Below are positions 32,239-42,909 of a stretch of DNA of 64,000 bases, one piece after another. Numbering within the stretch: position 1 is the stretch's first letter; each line of letters starts with the position of its first letter. This DNA comes from Aegilops tauschii subsp. strangulata (lineage: Eukaryota > Streptophyta > Magnoliopsida > Poales > Poaceae): NCBI RefSeq assembly GCF_002575655.3, contig NC_053035.3:505640601-505704600 (forward strand). The letters are read 5' to 3'. The position numbers were made by a program, and so were the translations under genes. The notes beneath the pieces were generated by a model, which made no database searches, was not told the DNA's origin, and worked only from the letters and a program-made list of their open reading frames with translations.

Positions 32239-33315
32239 GTTGGGGAAAGTAGAATGCAATTTCAAAAATTTCCTACGTCCACACAAGATCTATCTAGGAG
32301 ATGCATAACAACGAGAGGGGGAGAGTGTGTCCACGTACCCTCGTAGACTGAAAGCGGAAGCGTTTGACAACGCGGTTGATGTAGTCGAACGTCTTCTCGT
32401 TTCGACCGATCAAGCACCGAACGTACGGCACCTCCGAGTTCTGCACACGTTCGGCTCGATGATGTCCCTCGAACTCTTGATCCAGCAAAGTGTCGAGGGA
32501 GAGTTCCATCAGCACGACGGCGTGGTGACGGTGATGGTGAAGTGATCCGGGTAGGGCTTCGCCTAAGCACTACAAAGATATGATCGGAGGCATAAACTGT
32601 GGAGGGGGGTGCCGCACACGGCTAACAATTGTTGGTGCGTGTTCTAGGCGCCCCCTCCCCATGTATATATAGGTGGGAGAGGGAGGAGAGCAGCCTTGGG
32701 GCGCCCCTGGGGGCCTCCTCCAATTCGGCCTCCCCCTTTCCTTATCTCCGGAGGTGGGAAGGAAAGAGGGGAGAGGGGAAAGGAAGGGGGAATTCTATTC
32801 CCTCTATTTCCTTTCCTCCTCCCTTTTTCCTTTCTCCACTTAGATCGGCCCATATGGGGGCGCACCAGCCCACGAGGGGCTGGTCTGTCCCGCCCTAGGC
32901 CCAATAAGGCCCATATCTTTGCCGGGGGGGGTGCCCGGAACCCCTTCCGGTGACCCAATACGTACCCGGTACCCCCGGAACACTTCCGGTGTCCGAATAC
33001 TATCGTCCTATATATGAATCTTTACCTCTCGACCATTTTGAGACTCCTCGTCATGTCCGTGATCTCATCCGGGACTCCGAACAACATTCGGTCACCAAAT
33101 CACATAACTCATATAATACAAAATCGTCATCGAACGTTAAGCGTGCGGACCCTACGGGTTCAAGAACTATGTAGCCATGACCGAGACACCTCTCCGGTCA
33201 ATAACCAATTGCAAAACCTGGATGCTCATATTGGTTCCGACATATTCTACAAAGATCTTTATCGGTCGTACCGTAATGACAACATACGTTATTCCCTTTG
33301 TCATCGGTATGTTAC

Positions 33316-35211
33316 CACTAGTACAAAACAGGGCTTTCGTCACAGGGCAATATTCACATTAGTCCCGGTTCAGTCACGAACCGGGACTAATATGAGCATT
33401 GGTCCCGGTTCGTGCGGCTAAGGCATTAGTCCCGGTTCACCTGGGCCCTTTAGTCCCGGTTGGTGCCACGAACCGGGACTAAAGGGTGCGATGCCCATTA
33501 GTACCGGTTGGTGGCACCAACCGGGACTAAAGGTTAGTCCTTTAGTCCCGGTTGGTGCCACCAACCGGGACCAAAGGACATGTGATGCCCGCGTCGCGGC
33601 CAAAGTTTAGTCCCACCTCGCTAGTTGAGAGAGCTCGAGAGTGGTTTATAAGCGCTGCTGCGCCCACCCTCTCGAGCTCCTCTCAATTGCAGGCTTTCGG
33701 GCCTAACCGTACACTGTGTGCCTGTGGAACTACTGGGCCACCTGCGGGCCTGAATCCTGGCCCATGGTTGGGTTTCTAGTCGTATTCAGGCCGTGGTGGC
33801 CCAGTAGATGGCACTTTTTTTCTTTGTTGTTTTATTTATTTTATTTTGTTTCTACTTACAACAAAATACTTACTGTTGCTATTTTTATTTATTTTATTAA
33901 ATTTTATTTTTTAATTCTTTTTGCTTTTAGGTCACAAAAATTATAAACTTTTTGTTAGTGCCATTAGTTTTCAAATTTGAATTCTTTGATTTTGTTATTA
34001 CTGTGTTTTATGATTCTATTCAAAAACAGATTTTGTTATTTTAGTTTCTAACAAAAAAATCTTTATGATAATGCTTTTTGCTATTAAAATGTCTAACAAA
34101 AACATTCTTTATGAAAATTCTTTTTGCTATTAAAGGGCCCATCAAACTCTACCCCCCCTGTGGACCGCCTTCTCAGTTTTAGAAAAAACAAAAGAAAATG
34201 ATGGAAATGTCAAAAAATAAAATAAAATAAGTTTCCCATGTGATATGTGGTCTAGTTGTTGGGAAAATTAACAAATATGAATTTCGACTTTATTTGCAAA
34301 ATCTCTCTGGAATTTCTTAAAATGGGCATAACTTTTGCATACGAACTCGAATGAAAAAGTTTTTTATATGAAAAATCATCTACTCGAAAAGTTACATCCG
34401 AATTTAACGGGGGAATCCCGTTAAACATTTTCAAAATCCTCAAAAACCTAACAGAAAAAAAGATACGGGGCTTTTAAGATCTGGAGAGGCAAAAAAATTC
34501 AAATTGTGGTCAAACAATGGTCAAACTAATTATTCTAGAATATTAGTGTTACTAAATAATTATTTTAGTTTTTTTGAATTTTGGTCAAATCTGGTCAAAC
34601 TGTGGTCAAACAATGGTCAAACAATGGTCAAACTAATTATTCCAGAAATATTAGTGTTACTAAATAATTATTGTTTTTTAAAACAATAGTTTCAAACTCA
34701 AACAGTGAAATGTGTCACTTCATGCTCAAGCTAAATTCCTGAGGGTTAATAGAATTGACATCTTACTATTGTCAGGAAAACAACAAGTGCAGACTTGGAA
34801 ACGAGGGAGAATAGAACCCGGAAGTTAAGCGTGCTCAGGCTGGAGTAGTGAGAGGATGGGTGACCGTCCGGTAAGTTAGATGATTTGGAATGATGAGGGG
34901 TGATTAGAGATTAGAGGATAAATTGATCAGTGATGAGGGGTGGTGATTAGAGATTAGAGGTTAAAATAATTCAGAAATTTGAAAATAAAAAAAATTGCAA
35001 AAAAAAAAATTCAAAAAAAAATCATAAAATATCCAACCGGGAGTAAAGGTGGAGCTCCAGGCTGCGTCCACGTGGACGGCCTTTAGTCCCGGTTCGTGTA
35101 AGAACCGGGACTAAAGGGGGGAGGCATTAGTAACGACCCTTTAGTCCCGGTTCAAAAACCGGGACTAAAGGCCCTTACCAACCGGGACAAAAGCCCCCTT
35201 TTCTACTAGTG
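33316..35211. mobile_element. Non-autonomous CACTA element (1,896 bp) in the Copia A LTR
   Basis: The ends are CACTAGTACAAAACAGGGC and the reverse complement CACTAGTAGAAAAGGGGGC, flanked by TAC (33313-33315, 35212-35214). The uninterrupted target occurs in both other LTR copies (26459 and 58171 regions). Subterminal TTAGTCCCGGTT and inverse motifs are dense. About 34150-34990 matches the interior of the element at 18012-19500; 33600-34130 is private to this copy. No transposase is encoded. Confidence 0.92.
34813..34878 (+). ncRNA. 5S rRNA-derived segment in the second CACTA (not a functional gene)
   Basis: Same segment as 19049-19114, with nearly identical sequence (GAAGTTAAGCGTGCT, GGATGGGTGACC) and the same neighbours. 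It was therefore already part of the CACTA family ancestor. Confidence 0.6.
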
Positions 35212-35794
35212 TACTTGCCCGAGATTCGATCGTGGTATCTTCATACCTAGTTCAATCTCATTACCGGCAAGTCTCTTTACTCGTTCTGTAATGCATCATC
35301 CCGCAACTAACTCATTAGTCACATTGCTTGCAAGGCTTATTATGATGTGCATTACCGAGAGGGCCCAGAGATACCTCTCCGATACTCGGAGTGACAAATC
35401 CTAATCTCGATCTATGCCAACCCAACAAATACCTTCGGAGATACCTATGGAGCATATTTATAATCACCTAGTTACGTTGTGATGTTTGATAGCACACAAG
35501 GCATTCCTCCGGTATCCGGGAGTTGCATAATCTCATAGTCAAAGGAATATGTATATGACATGAAGAAAGCTATAGCAATAAAACTGAACGATCATTATGT
35601 TAAGCTAACCGATGGGTCTTGTCCATGGTTAGGAAACTTAGCCATCTTTGATTAACGAGCTAGTCTAGTAGAGGCTTACTAGGGAAGCAGTACGGATGGG
35701 TCTTTATGACATGAAGAAACCTATAGCAATAAAACTGAACGCTCATTATGTTAAGCTAACGGATAACTACTAGGAAAAGGGCTATAGATGGAAT

Positions 35795-36220
35795 GGCCAC
35801 TAATGGCGCACCAGACATGTGGTGCGCCATTGCTATGTAGCAGTGGCGCACCGTGTGCTAGTGCGCCATTAGTGTGAAATACACTAATGGCGCACCAGAC
35901 ACGCGGTGCGCCATTAGTAACAATTTTTTTTAATTTTGCCTGACATACTAATGGCGCACCAGGACATAGTGCGCCATTACTAGTTGTAACTAGTAATGGC
36001 GCACCAGCAACATAGTGCGCCACTACAATATTTTTTTTATTTTTTACTTTTTTGCAAAACTACTAATGGCGCACCTGGGGCAGTGCGCCATTACTAGTTT
36101 AAACTAGTAATGGCGCACTGCTCCCCCGTGCGCCATTAGTGTTTTTTTGCAAAACTACTAATGGTGCACCACCAGCAGGGTTACTAATGGCGCATTATGT
36201 GGTGGTGCGCCATTAGTAAC
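35795..36220. repeat. Left subterminal repeat array of the large CACTA
   Basis: About 17 alternating copies of ACTAATGGCGCACC and GGTGCGCCATTAGT. In En/Spm, such motifs bind the element's own TNPA-type protein. Confidence 0.85.
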
Positions 36221-36464
36221 CTGGGACGAGCTAGATATTTTGGACAGCCACACCTACCCACTCACTTTCCCCACTTCATTCTCTCCTCCCTCCTCCAAGC
36301 TTGTCTCGGTTGCCTCCTCCTCACCTCATTTGCACCATAAATTCATCCAAATTACGTGGTTAAAGCCCCTTTTTTGATAGGTAAGTAAGGGGGAAGCTAT
36401 CTTTATGTTGTTCTCCCTCCAACAACGTGCACATGCACTTTTTATGTCCTAGCTAGATCTATGT

Positions 36465-36533
36465 ATGTTTGTGGTGTTGCATATGTTTGTGGTGTTGCAT
36501 ATGTTTGTGGTGTTGCATATATGTTTGTGTTTG
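36465..36533 (+). repeat. 18-bp tandem repeat in CACTA 5' leader
   Basis: TATGTTTGTGGTGTTGCA repeated three times plus a partial copy, inside an apparent leader intron. Confidence 0.8.
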
Positions 36534-36709
36534 CAGGTACCGGTATTTCAAATGTGATAGTTGCCAATATTTTGCCGGAATGTTGATTCATTTCCGTTTC
36601 GGCGAGAATTTTGGCACTATGCTTTCTTTTTGGTCCTATTTTTAGGGAAAGTCATGCCAAATTTTTTCTTGGTTCTAAAATATCGTTTTGCTCTACCCCG
36701 CAGGTGACC

Positions 36710-39700
36710 ATGGTCCGCACGATGACCGAAGGCATCGTGAATAGGTTTTTGAGCTCCAGGAAGGCCGAGATGCTTGAAAAGAACGAGACGGAGATAAGAT
36801 GTCCGTGTCGAAGATGCAAGCTGAAGAGCCTTATTGCGGACCCGGATTCCGGGCAGGTGCGGGACCACCTGCTCTTGCGTGGTTTCATGGATGGCTATCG
36901 GTGGCAAGGTGATGAAGATGACTATGAAGTCGTCCATGGGGGTCGGGCAAGAAATGAGGATGGGCAGCAAGACAACCACCGCGGCTCGGACGGGCGAGAA
37001 GACGAAGAATCTCCAGGACATGATCACGACGGTGATGCTGTACACAGTCATCATGTAGAAGATGCCGGACATGATGATGAGGAAGATGCGGGAGCAGACG
37101 AAGGGCATGATCATGAAGATGAAGATGCTGGCGGAGCAGACGACGATGGACCATCGATGGGCTGGGTGCAGGACCCTCATAGTCAAGAGCTGCTTCTCAA
37201 ACAGACGGATAACGCAAGAGCTGCCGCCCGAGAGAAAGCCAAGCTGGATCAACTGGAGATAGACGCGGTTACTACATTGTATGAAGGATGCAGGCCCGAG
37301 GATACCCGCCTGAAAGTAACGCTCATGGCTCTGGAGATGAAGGTAAAGCACAAAATGACCGACGCATGCTTCGACGAGAACATGTCATTCTGGCACGAAC
37401 GTCTTCCCAAGGGGAACAAGTGCCCGACCAGTTTCGAGGAGGCGAAGAAAATCGTGTGTCCTCTAGATTTACCGCACGTGAAATACCATGTGTGCATGAA
37501 CAATTGCATCATTTATCGGGACGAGCACACGGAGTCTACCATATGTCCGGTGTGCGGCGTCACTCGATACAAGAAGAGGAAGAAAGCTCCTCGAAAAGTG
37601 GTGTGGTACTTTCCGATCACTCCTCGTCTGCAGCGGTATTTTGCGGACCCTAAGGTAGCAAAGCTCCTGCGTTGGCACGCGGATAGGGAGGAGAAGAAGC
37701 AAGAAGATGACGCAAATGATCCGGAGATAAATAAAAAAGACAAGATGCTGAGTCACCCTAAGGATGGGAGCCAGTGGCAAGCGTTGAACTTCGAACACCC
37801 AGAATTTGGGAACGATCCAAGGAACATCGTGCTGGGCGCGAGCACCGATGGAGTCAATCCGTTTGGCAGCCAGAGAAGCACACATAGCACCTGGCTTGTG
37901 TTTGTGTGGATGTACAACCTTCCCCCCTTGTTGTGCATGAAGAGGAAGTACATTCACATGAGTATGCTAATTGAAGGGCCGGAACAACCAGGGAACGACA
38001 TCAATCTGTATCTGGGGCTGCTGGAAGAGGAGCTAGACACGCTGTGGAAAACGCCAGCCAATACGTGGGACGCCGCAGAGAAAGAATATTTCCCTATGAG
38101 AGCCGCACTACTCACGACGGTGCACGACTATCTCGGTTTCGGATATCTCGCGGGGCAGGTGGTCCACGGATTTTCTGGATGTGTCAGGTGCATGGATGAC
38201 ACAACGTATCGCTAGCTAGATAGAGATCCCGGGTCTTCGAAAACCGTGTTCATGGGACATCGAAGGTGGCTTCGCGACGATGACCCGTGGAGGAAACGCA
38301 AGGATCTGTTCGATGGTGAAACCGAACCCCGAAGACGCCCGCGTACGAGGAGCGGCGAGGAAATAGACGAGCTGTTGAAAAATTGGAAAGATTGCCCACT
38401 GCCGGGAAAGAAGCAAAAGGCGCCAGAGCCACTGCTGAAGGTATGGAAAACGAGGTTTGTTTTCTGGGACTTGCCGTACTGGAAGATCCACCGTGTGCCT
38501 CACAGCCTTGATGTCATGCATATCATGAAGAACGTGTGTGAGAGTCTGCTTGGTACCCTGCTCAACATGCCAGAGAGGACCAAAGATGGGCCGAAAGCAA
38601 GGGCAGACTTGAAATCAATGGGCATCAGGGAGGAGCTTCACGCTAATGATGATGATGATGAGGCGAAGCAGGACACGGAAAGTCGTCGCAAAGGCAAAAA
38701 GGCCAAGAAGACCGGAAATGACTTCCCTCCCGCGTGCTTCACTCTAACTCAGGAGGAGATCGATCAGTTTTTCACCTGCCTCGTAGGAGTAAAACTTCCT
38801 TACGGTTACGCGGGGAAGATAAGCAGATACCTAGACTCAGTGAAGCAGAAGTTCAGCGGGATGAAGTCTCACGACTGTCACGTGCTGATGACGCAGATAC
38901 TTCCAGTTGCAATCCGTGGGATCATGGACGCGCACGTCCGTGAAACGCTATTTGGCCTATGCAACTTTTTCGACGTCATCTCTCGGAAGTCGGTTGGCGT
39001 GAGGCAACTCAGAAGGCTACAGGAAGAGATCGTGGTGATACTATGCGAGCTTGAGATGTACTTCCCTCCCGCATTCTTCGACGTTATGGTGCATCTGCTG
39101 GTCCATATCGTGGAGGATATCATCCAACTCGGGCCGACGTTCCTGCACAGCATGATGCCGTTCGAAAGGATGAATGGTGTCATCAAAGGATACGTTCGCA
39201 ACATGTCACGTCCAGAGGGAAGCATAGCCAGGGGCTTTCTGACCGAAGAGTGCATCTCCTACTGCACGAATTATCTAGGCATCGAGAACCCCGTTGGTCT
39301 GCCCGTCAACAGGCACCTCGGCAGGCTCGCTGGATGGGGTCACCGTGAGGGTCGCCGCGAAATGCATGTCGACTTCGATGGTCGACTCGCCGACTTTGAA
39401 AGAGCAAACCTAGTCGCGCTACAACACATAGACGTGGTCGATCCTTGGGTGGTAGAGCACAAAACGTTTATTGAGAAGACGTACAATGACCGAGGCCAAC
39501 AGAGGACAGACGGAGATATAATCAAAGAGCACAACTCATGTTTCACGCGTTGGTTCAAGCAGAAGCTTCTGTCGTACCCTTTACATGAGGATTCTTCCGC
39601 GGAAGAACAACTCATATTCGCCTTGTCACAGGGCGCCGAGCACAACCTGATGACGTATGAGGCGTACGATATCAACGGCTACACATTCTACACCGAGGAC

Positions 39701-40237
39701 AAGGACATGAAGAGCGATGGTTATCAGAACTCCGGGGTAACGATGGAATCCTACACCGGTAACGACAAGGATAGATACTACGGAAGGATCGAGGAGATCT
39801 GGGAGCTGAGCTACGCTGGAGAGAAGGTCCCAATGTTCTGTGTCAGATGGGCCAAGAGCGTCATAAAAGAAGACCGGTATTTCACCACCATGGTTATACC
39901 CGAAGCCAAATCCAAGACCGCAGGCGCGAACATCACCGCGAAAAATGAGCCATGGGTACTGGCTTCCCAAGTGGACCAATGCTTCTTCATTACCGACCCA
40001 TCAAAGCCCAGTCGTGTTGTCGTGAGGAGAGGCAAAAGGAAGATCATCGGAATGGATGGAGTCGCCAATGAGCAAGACTTCGACAAGTACGGCGACCCGA
40101 AGATGGAACATGACGACGACGATGAAGTATTAGCATACACCACAAGAAGAAGCAGGACCACCCTACCTAAAGGACGTCCGTTCAAGAGAAGAACTCCATT
40201 TACGAAAAATAAGGGCAAGAAGATTGTGAACAGATAG
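36710..40237 (+). pseudogene. TNP2-type En/Spm transposase, one internal stop
   Basis: The frame of 1,175 codons from the ATG at 36710 is open except for TAG at 38213-38215, after which reading continues in frame. A splice acceptor (CCCCGCAG, ending 36703) just upstream suggests a leader intron. In order, it has a transposase-associated zinc-binding region (residues ~1-65, RCPCRRCK), an Asp/His-rich acidic stretch, and the TNP2 core with ASTDGVNPFG and HSLDVMHIMKNV (the two catalytic Asp contexts). Next come a DUF4218-like region ending FERMNGVIKGYVRN and a DUF4216-like C-terminus (FCVRWAKSV). The protein cuts and joins CACTA ends. One nonsense codon makes it formally a pseudogene. Confidence 0.88.
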
Positions 40238-40311
40238 CTAGCTAAGATCGATTGTATTTAAATTGTAGCCTTCATTTCTCGATTGTATTTCATGGGCACC
40301 ATCTCCGCCGC
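40238..40311 (+). other. 3' flank of the TNP2 gene
   Basis: Sequence after the stop includes AGCTAGCTAAGATCG and TTGTATTTAAATTG. No further coding sequence. Confidence 0.5.
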
Positions 40312-40535
40312 TCCACCGGCCGCCGCCGCCGCCCCCCCGCACCCTCCCCCACTCCACCGCCGCCGACGACCCACCGCACCCTCCCCCGCTCCACCGGCCG
40401 CCGCCGACCCCCGGCCCGCACCCTCCCCCACTCCACCGTCGCCGACGACCCACCGCACCCTCCCCCGCTCCACCGGCCGTCGCCGACGACCCCCCGCACC
40501 CTCTCCCCCGCACCCTCCCCGGCCCGCTCCACCGT
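40312..40535. repeat. GC-rich CCACCGGCCGCCGCCG minisatellite
   Basis: Imperfect repeats of CTCCACCGGCCGCCGCCG and GACCCACCGCACCCTCCCCC yield long Pro/Arg or Gly/Arg ORFs in every frame. These ORFs are composition artefacts. Confidence 0.8.
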
Positions 40536-40734
40536 CACAAATGAATGCAACTAAATTTGCAAAAAAAAGCAAATTTGATTATATTTTCAAATAACAAATT
40601 TGATGATATTTTTTAAAAAATCATTACTGTTTTTATAAAAAATATTACTATTATGATTTAAACAAGTTTGAACATATTTAAACACAAATAAATATCAAAC
40701 AACATTTTAAATGCATAAAAACAAAAATTGGGGA

Positions 40735-40802
40735 GCGTGGGAATCGAACCCAGGACCTCCTAGTGTGTGTGCTGCGTGCTGACCAATCGGGCTAGTGGGC
40801 GT
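40735..40802 (-). repeat. tRNA-like / SINE-like Pol III segment inside the CACTA
   Basis: On the minus strand an A-box TAGCCCGATTGG (40794-40783) and a B-box GGTTCGATTCC (40750-40740) lie at tRNA-like spacing. The acceptor stem does not pair, so it is not a working tRNA gene. A second A-box-like TAGCTCGACTGG occurs at about 40840-40851. This may be a SINE head or tRNA pseudogene. Confidence 0.5.
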
Positions 40803-40870
40803 GTTCCGATGGATATAGGGTTAGGTGGAATATAACCTGACCAGTCGAGCTAGTAAGTAAAACAAAATTC

Positions 40871-40946
40871 TAATGGCGCACCAGGGGGAGGTGCGCCATT
40901 AGAATCGACGTACTTATGGCGCACCAGGGGGAGGTGCGCCATTAGA
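40871..40946. repeat. Internal copy of CACTA subterminal repeats
   Basis: Two units of ATGGCGCACCAGG...GGTGCGCCATTAGAATCG lie in mid-element, far from the ends. They may mark an internal rearrangement or a nested, end-deleted CACTA. Confidence 0.7.
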
Positions 40947-40959
40947 ATCGACGTACTTG

Positions 40960-42330
40960 TTCCCCTCGCACTGTGGCCTCCCTCCCTCCCTCGCCAGATC
41001 CCCCACTCGACCCCAACCGTACGCCGCCGCCCCCTTGCTCCGCCCCCTCCGTCCGCCGCGCCTGCACGTCGTCCGCCGCTGTGGTCTTGCGTTGCCTCGA
41101 CGCCGCCGCCCCGACCCCCGCCGGACTCCACCCCCGCCGCCCCCCACCACTGCAGCTCCCTCGCGCCGCCGCCCCCGCGCCCGCCGCTCCTTCGCCGCCC
41201 CGCCCCAGCACGTACGTCCCCTCCCTCCCTTCCCCCATCCCCCTAGCTTCTCCTCCTCCTCTCACCACCCGTGCCTTCTTCTGCTCGGAAGGTCAAGAAG
41301 GCGGCCAAGGACGCCGACGACATCACGGGCCCCTTCCTCCGGATCGCCGCCCGCAGCCTCCTCGACGCCGGCGTCCTCTAGGTGATTCCTCCTCTCTCCT
41401 CCCCTCCTTCCCCCTAGGTTTCTCTCCCCGCCGGCGTCCTCTAGGTGATTCGAGGTGATGCCCATATTTTATAGTTGATAAGTTTATAGCTTTCCCACTG
41501 TCAGGCTTGTTCCAATAAGTAGATGCACTTGCTCCTTTCTTACATATTTGTGCAATAGTTATCATCAAGTCTACTTCCATGTTGCTGCTAGTAGTAACCT
41601 GACAGCACAGGCATACTTAGACCTTCAGAAGGTCAATCTTCAGTTTACTTGACTTTTGAGCCTGCTAGTAGTAACTTGGCAGCCATTCAAGGATGTCTTG
41701 GTTGTTCACGAGGCCATCCAATTGTTGTTATGTGATGACCTGATTTCTTGTCTTCCAATGGCATTTGACATTGTGATGACCAACTCATTGATTTGTCATA
41801 CCCATACTAAACAAAGGTTAGGTTCAGAGATAGTGCTGCATTGTTGAGTTTTACTCCTTTTGATGTAGTAAATTTATTGACTGGTGTTTATCTTACCCTG
41901 TTCCATTGAGTAGTAAATCATCATTGGCTTGTATAGATGTCAGCATGCTCCCTTTCTACTCATTTTGGAGAACCTGTTCTTCACTTCTAAGAGTTGTTGT
42001 ATTGACATGGCACATTTGCAATGGAGTTTTATATATCTTTAGCCATTGTTCATTAACAGCAAGTCAACAACAACATCAGTAAAATTCAGTTAACAACAAC
42101 ATCAGTAAAATTCATTTAATTAACTAAAGAAGAGAAGAGAGAAAGTAGCCAGGGGTAGATGAAGAGAGAATATCATGAAGGAATAGTTTAGTTTTAATTA
42201 ATGGAAAAGTTGCATTTACTTGTAATTAAAGGAACAATTTTAGAGTGTAGTTAGTTACAGAGTAGCAGAAATAGTTGCTGGATGCAGTACTTATTGGACA
42301 TGTTTTACGTGTTGATCCATCAATTGATCA
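40960..42330 (+). pseudogene. Probable captured plant gene fragment (GC-rich first exon, T-rich intron-like tail)
   Basis: After a pyrimidine-rich leader, the GC-rich stretch ends with a frame reading KVKKAAKDADDITGPFLRIAARSLLDAGVL then TAG (about 41290-41382). GTGATTC repeats flank short CTCCTC tracts at 41383 and 41441. The following 900 bp are AT-rich and intron-like. The composition break against the transposase gene suggests host sequence captured by the CACTA. I do not recognise the parent gene, and the reading frame is tentative. Confidence 0.35.
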
Positions 42331-42475
42331 CATTGAGAAAGACCATCGTGTCTCCGACCATTTTGCAAAGGTCATGTCTCCGACCATCGTGTCGTGATGA
42401 TTTTGCACGTACCCCGAGAGGCCCTTGAGTTTGCTGGAATGTCGATTAACTTCCGTTCCGGCAAATTCGGGTACT

Positions 42476-42557
42476 CCATATGTCCTATTTTCAGCAAAGG
42501 TCATGCTGAAATTTTCCGTGAATTTTAGCATGACTTTGCTAAAAATAGGACATATGG
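42476..42557. repeat. 82-nt near-perfect inverted repeat (hairpin)
   Basis: The left arm CCATATGTCCTATTTTCAGC pairs with the right arm, which ends GCTAAAAATAGGACATATGG. About 38 bp per arm, with a 2-3 nt loop and a few mismatches. Related unfolded sequence (GGTCCTATTTTTAGGGAAAG) lies upstream of the TNP2 gene at about 36633. Confidence 0.8.
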
Positions 42558-42702
42558 GGTACTTGCGACTAATGCATGGGCCGGAGTATCTTAGTACTTA
42601 ATTAAATAGGATCAACTGCCCCTTTATTCTTGCTGCATTAAACCATAGGTGGCAATAGGGCCAAGTGATTAGGCCCAACTTAGAATTCTCCTTCCCAGCT
42701 TA

Positions 42703-42848
42703 GCTTTTAGGGTGCCTCGGTGTCGATGAGAACCTAAATGATGTATGCTTAGGCTTTTAGGGTGCCTCGGCGTCGACAAACCCTAAATGATAAAAGCTTA
42801 GCTTTTAGGATGTCTCGGTGTCGACAAACCCTAAATGATGAGACCATG
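42703..42848 (+). repeat. Three tandem ~49-bp repeats upstream of the second CACTA gene
   Basis: Each unit begins GCTTTTAGG(G/A)TG(C/T)CTCGG and contains GTCGA(C/T) and CCTAAATGAT. Starts are at 42703, 42753 and 42801. Confidence 0.85.
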
Positions 42849-42909
42849 ATCTTGTTCCTTGACAATAACCAACTTTTTGACCAAACTTTTTTCCTATTTA
42901 GAGCGAAAC

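Noticed and set aside
35795..36220. CRISPR-like spaced repeats
   Set aside because: The units alternate in orientation, vary in spacing and lie at CACTA ends in a plant genome.
37469..37957. 162-codon minus-strand ORF inside the TNP2 gene
   Set aside because: Shadow of the transposase reading frame.
40735..40802. Functional tRNA gene
   Set aside because: The A and B boxes are present but the acceptor arms do not pair.
40252..41385. Several 90-160 codon ORFs on both strands
   Set aside because: The minisatellite and GC-rich tract leave all frames open; the products are Pro/Arg or Gly/Arg low complexity.
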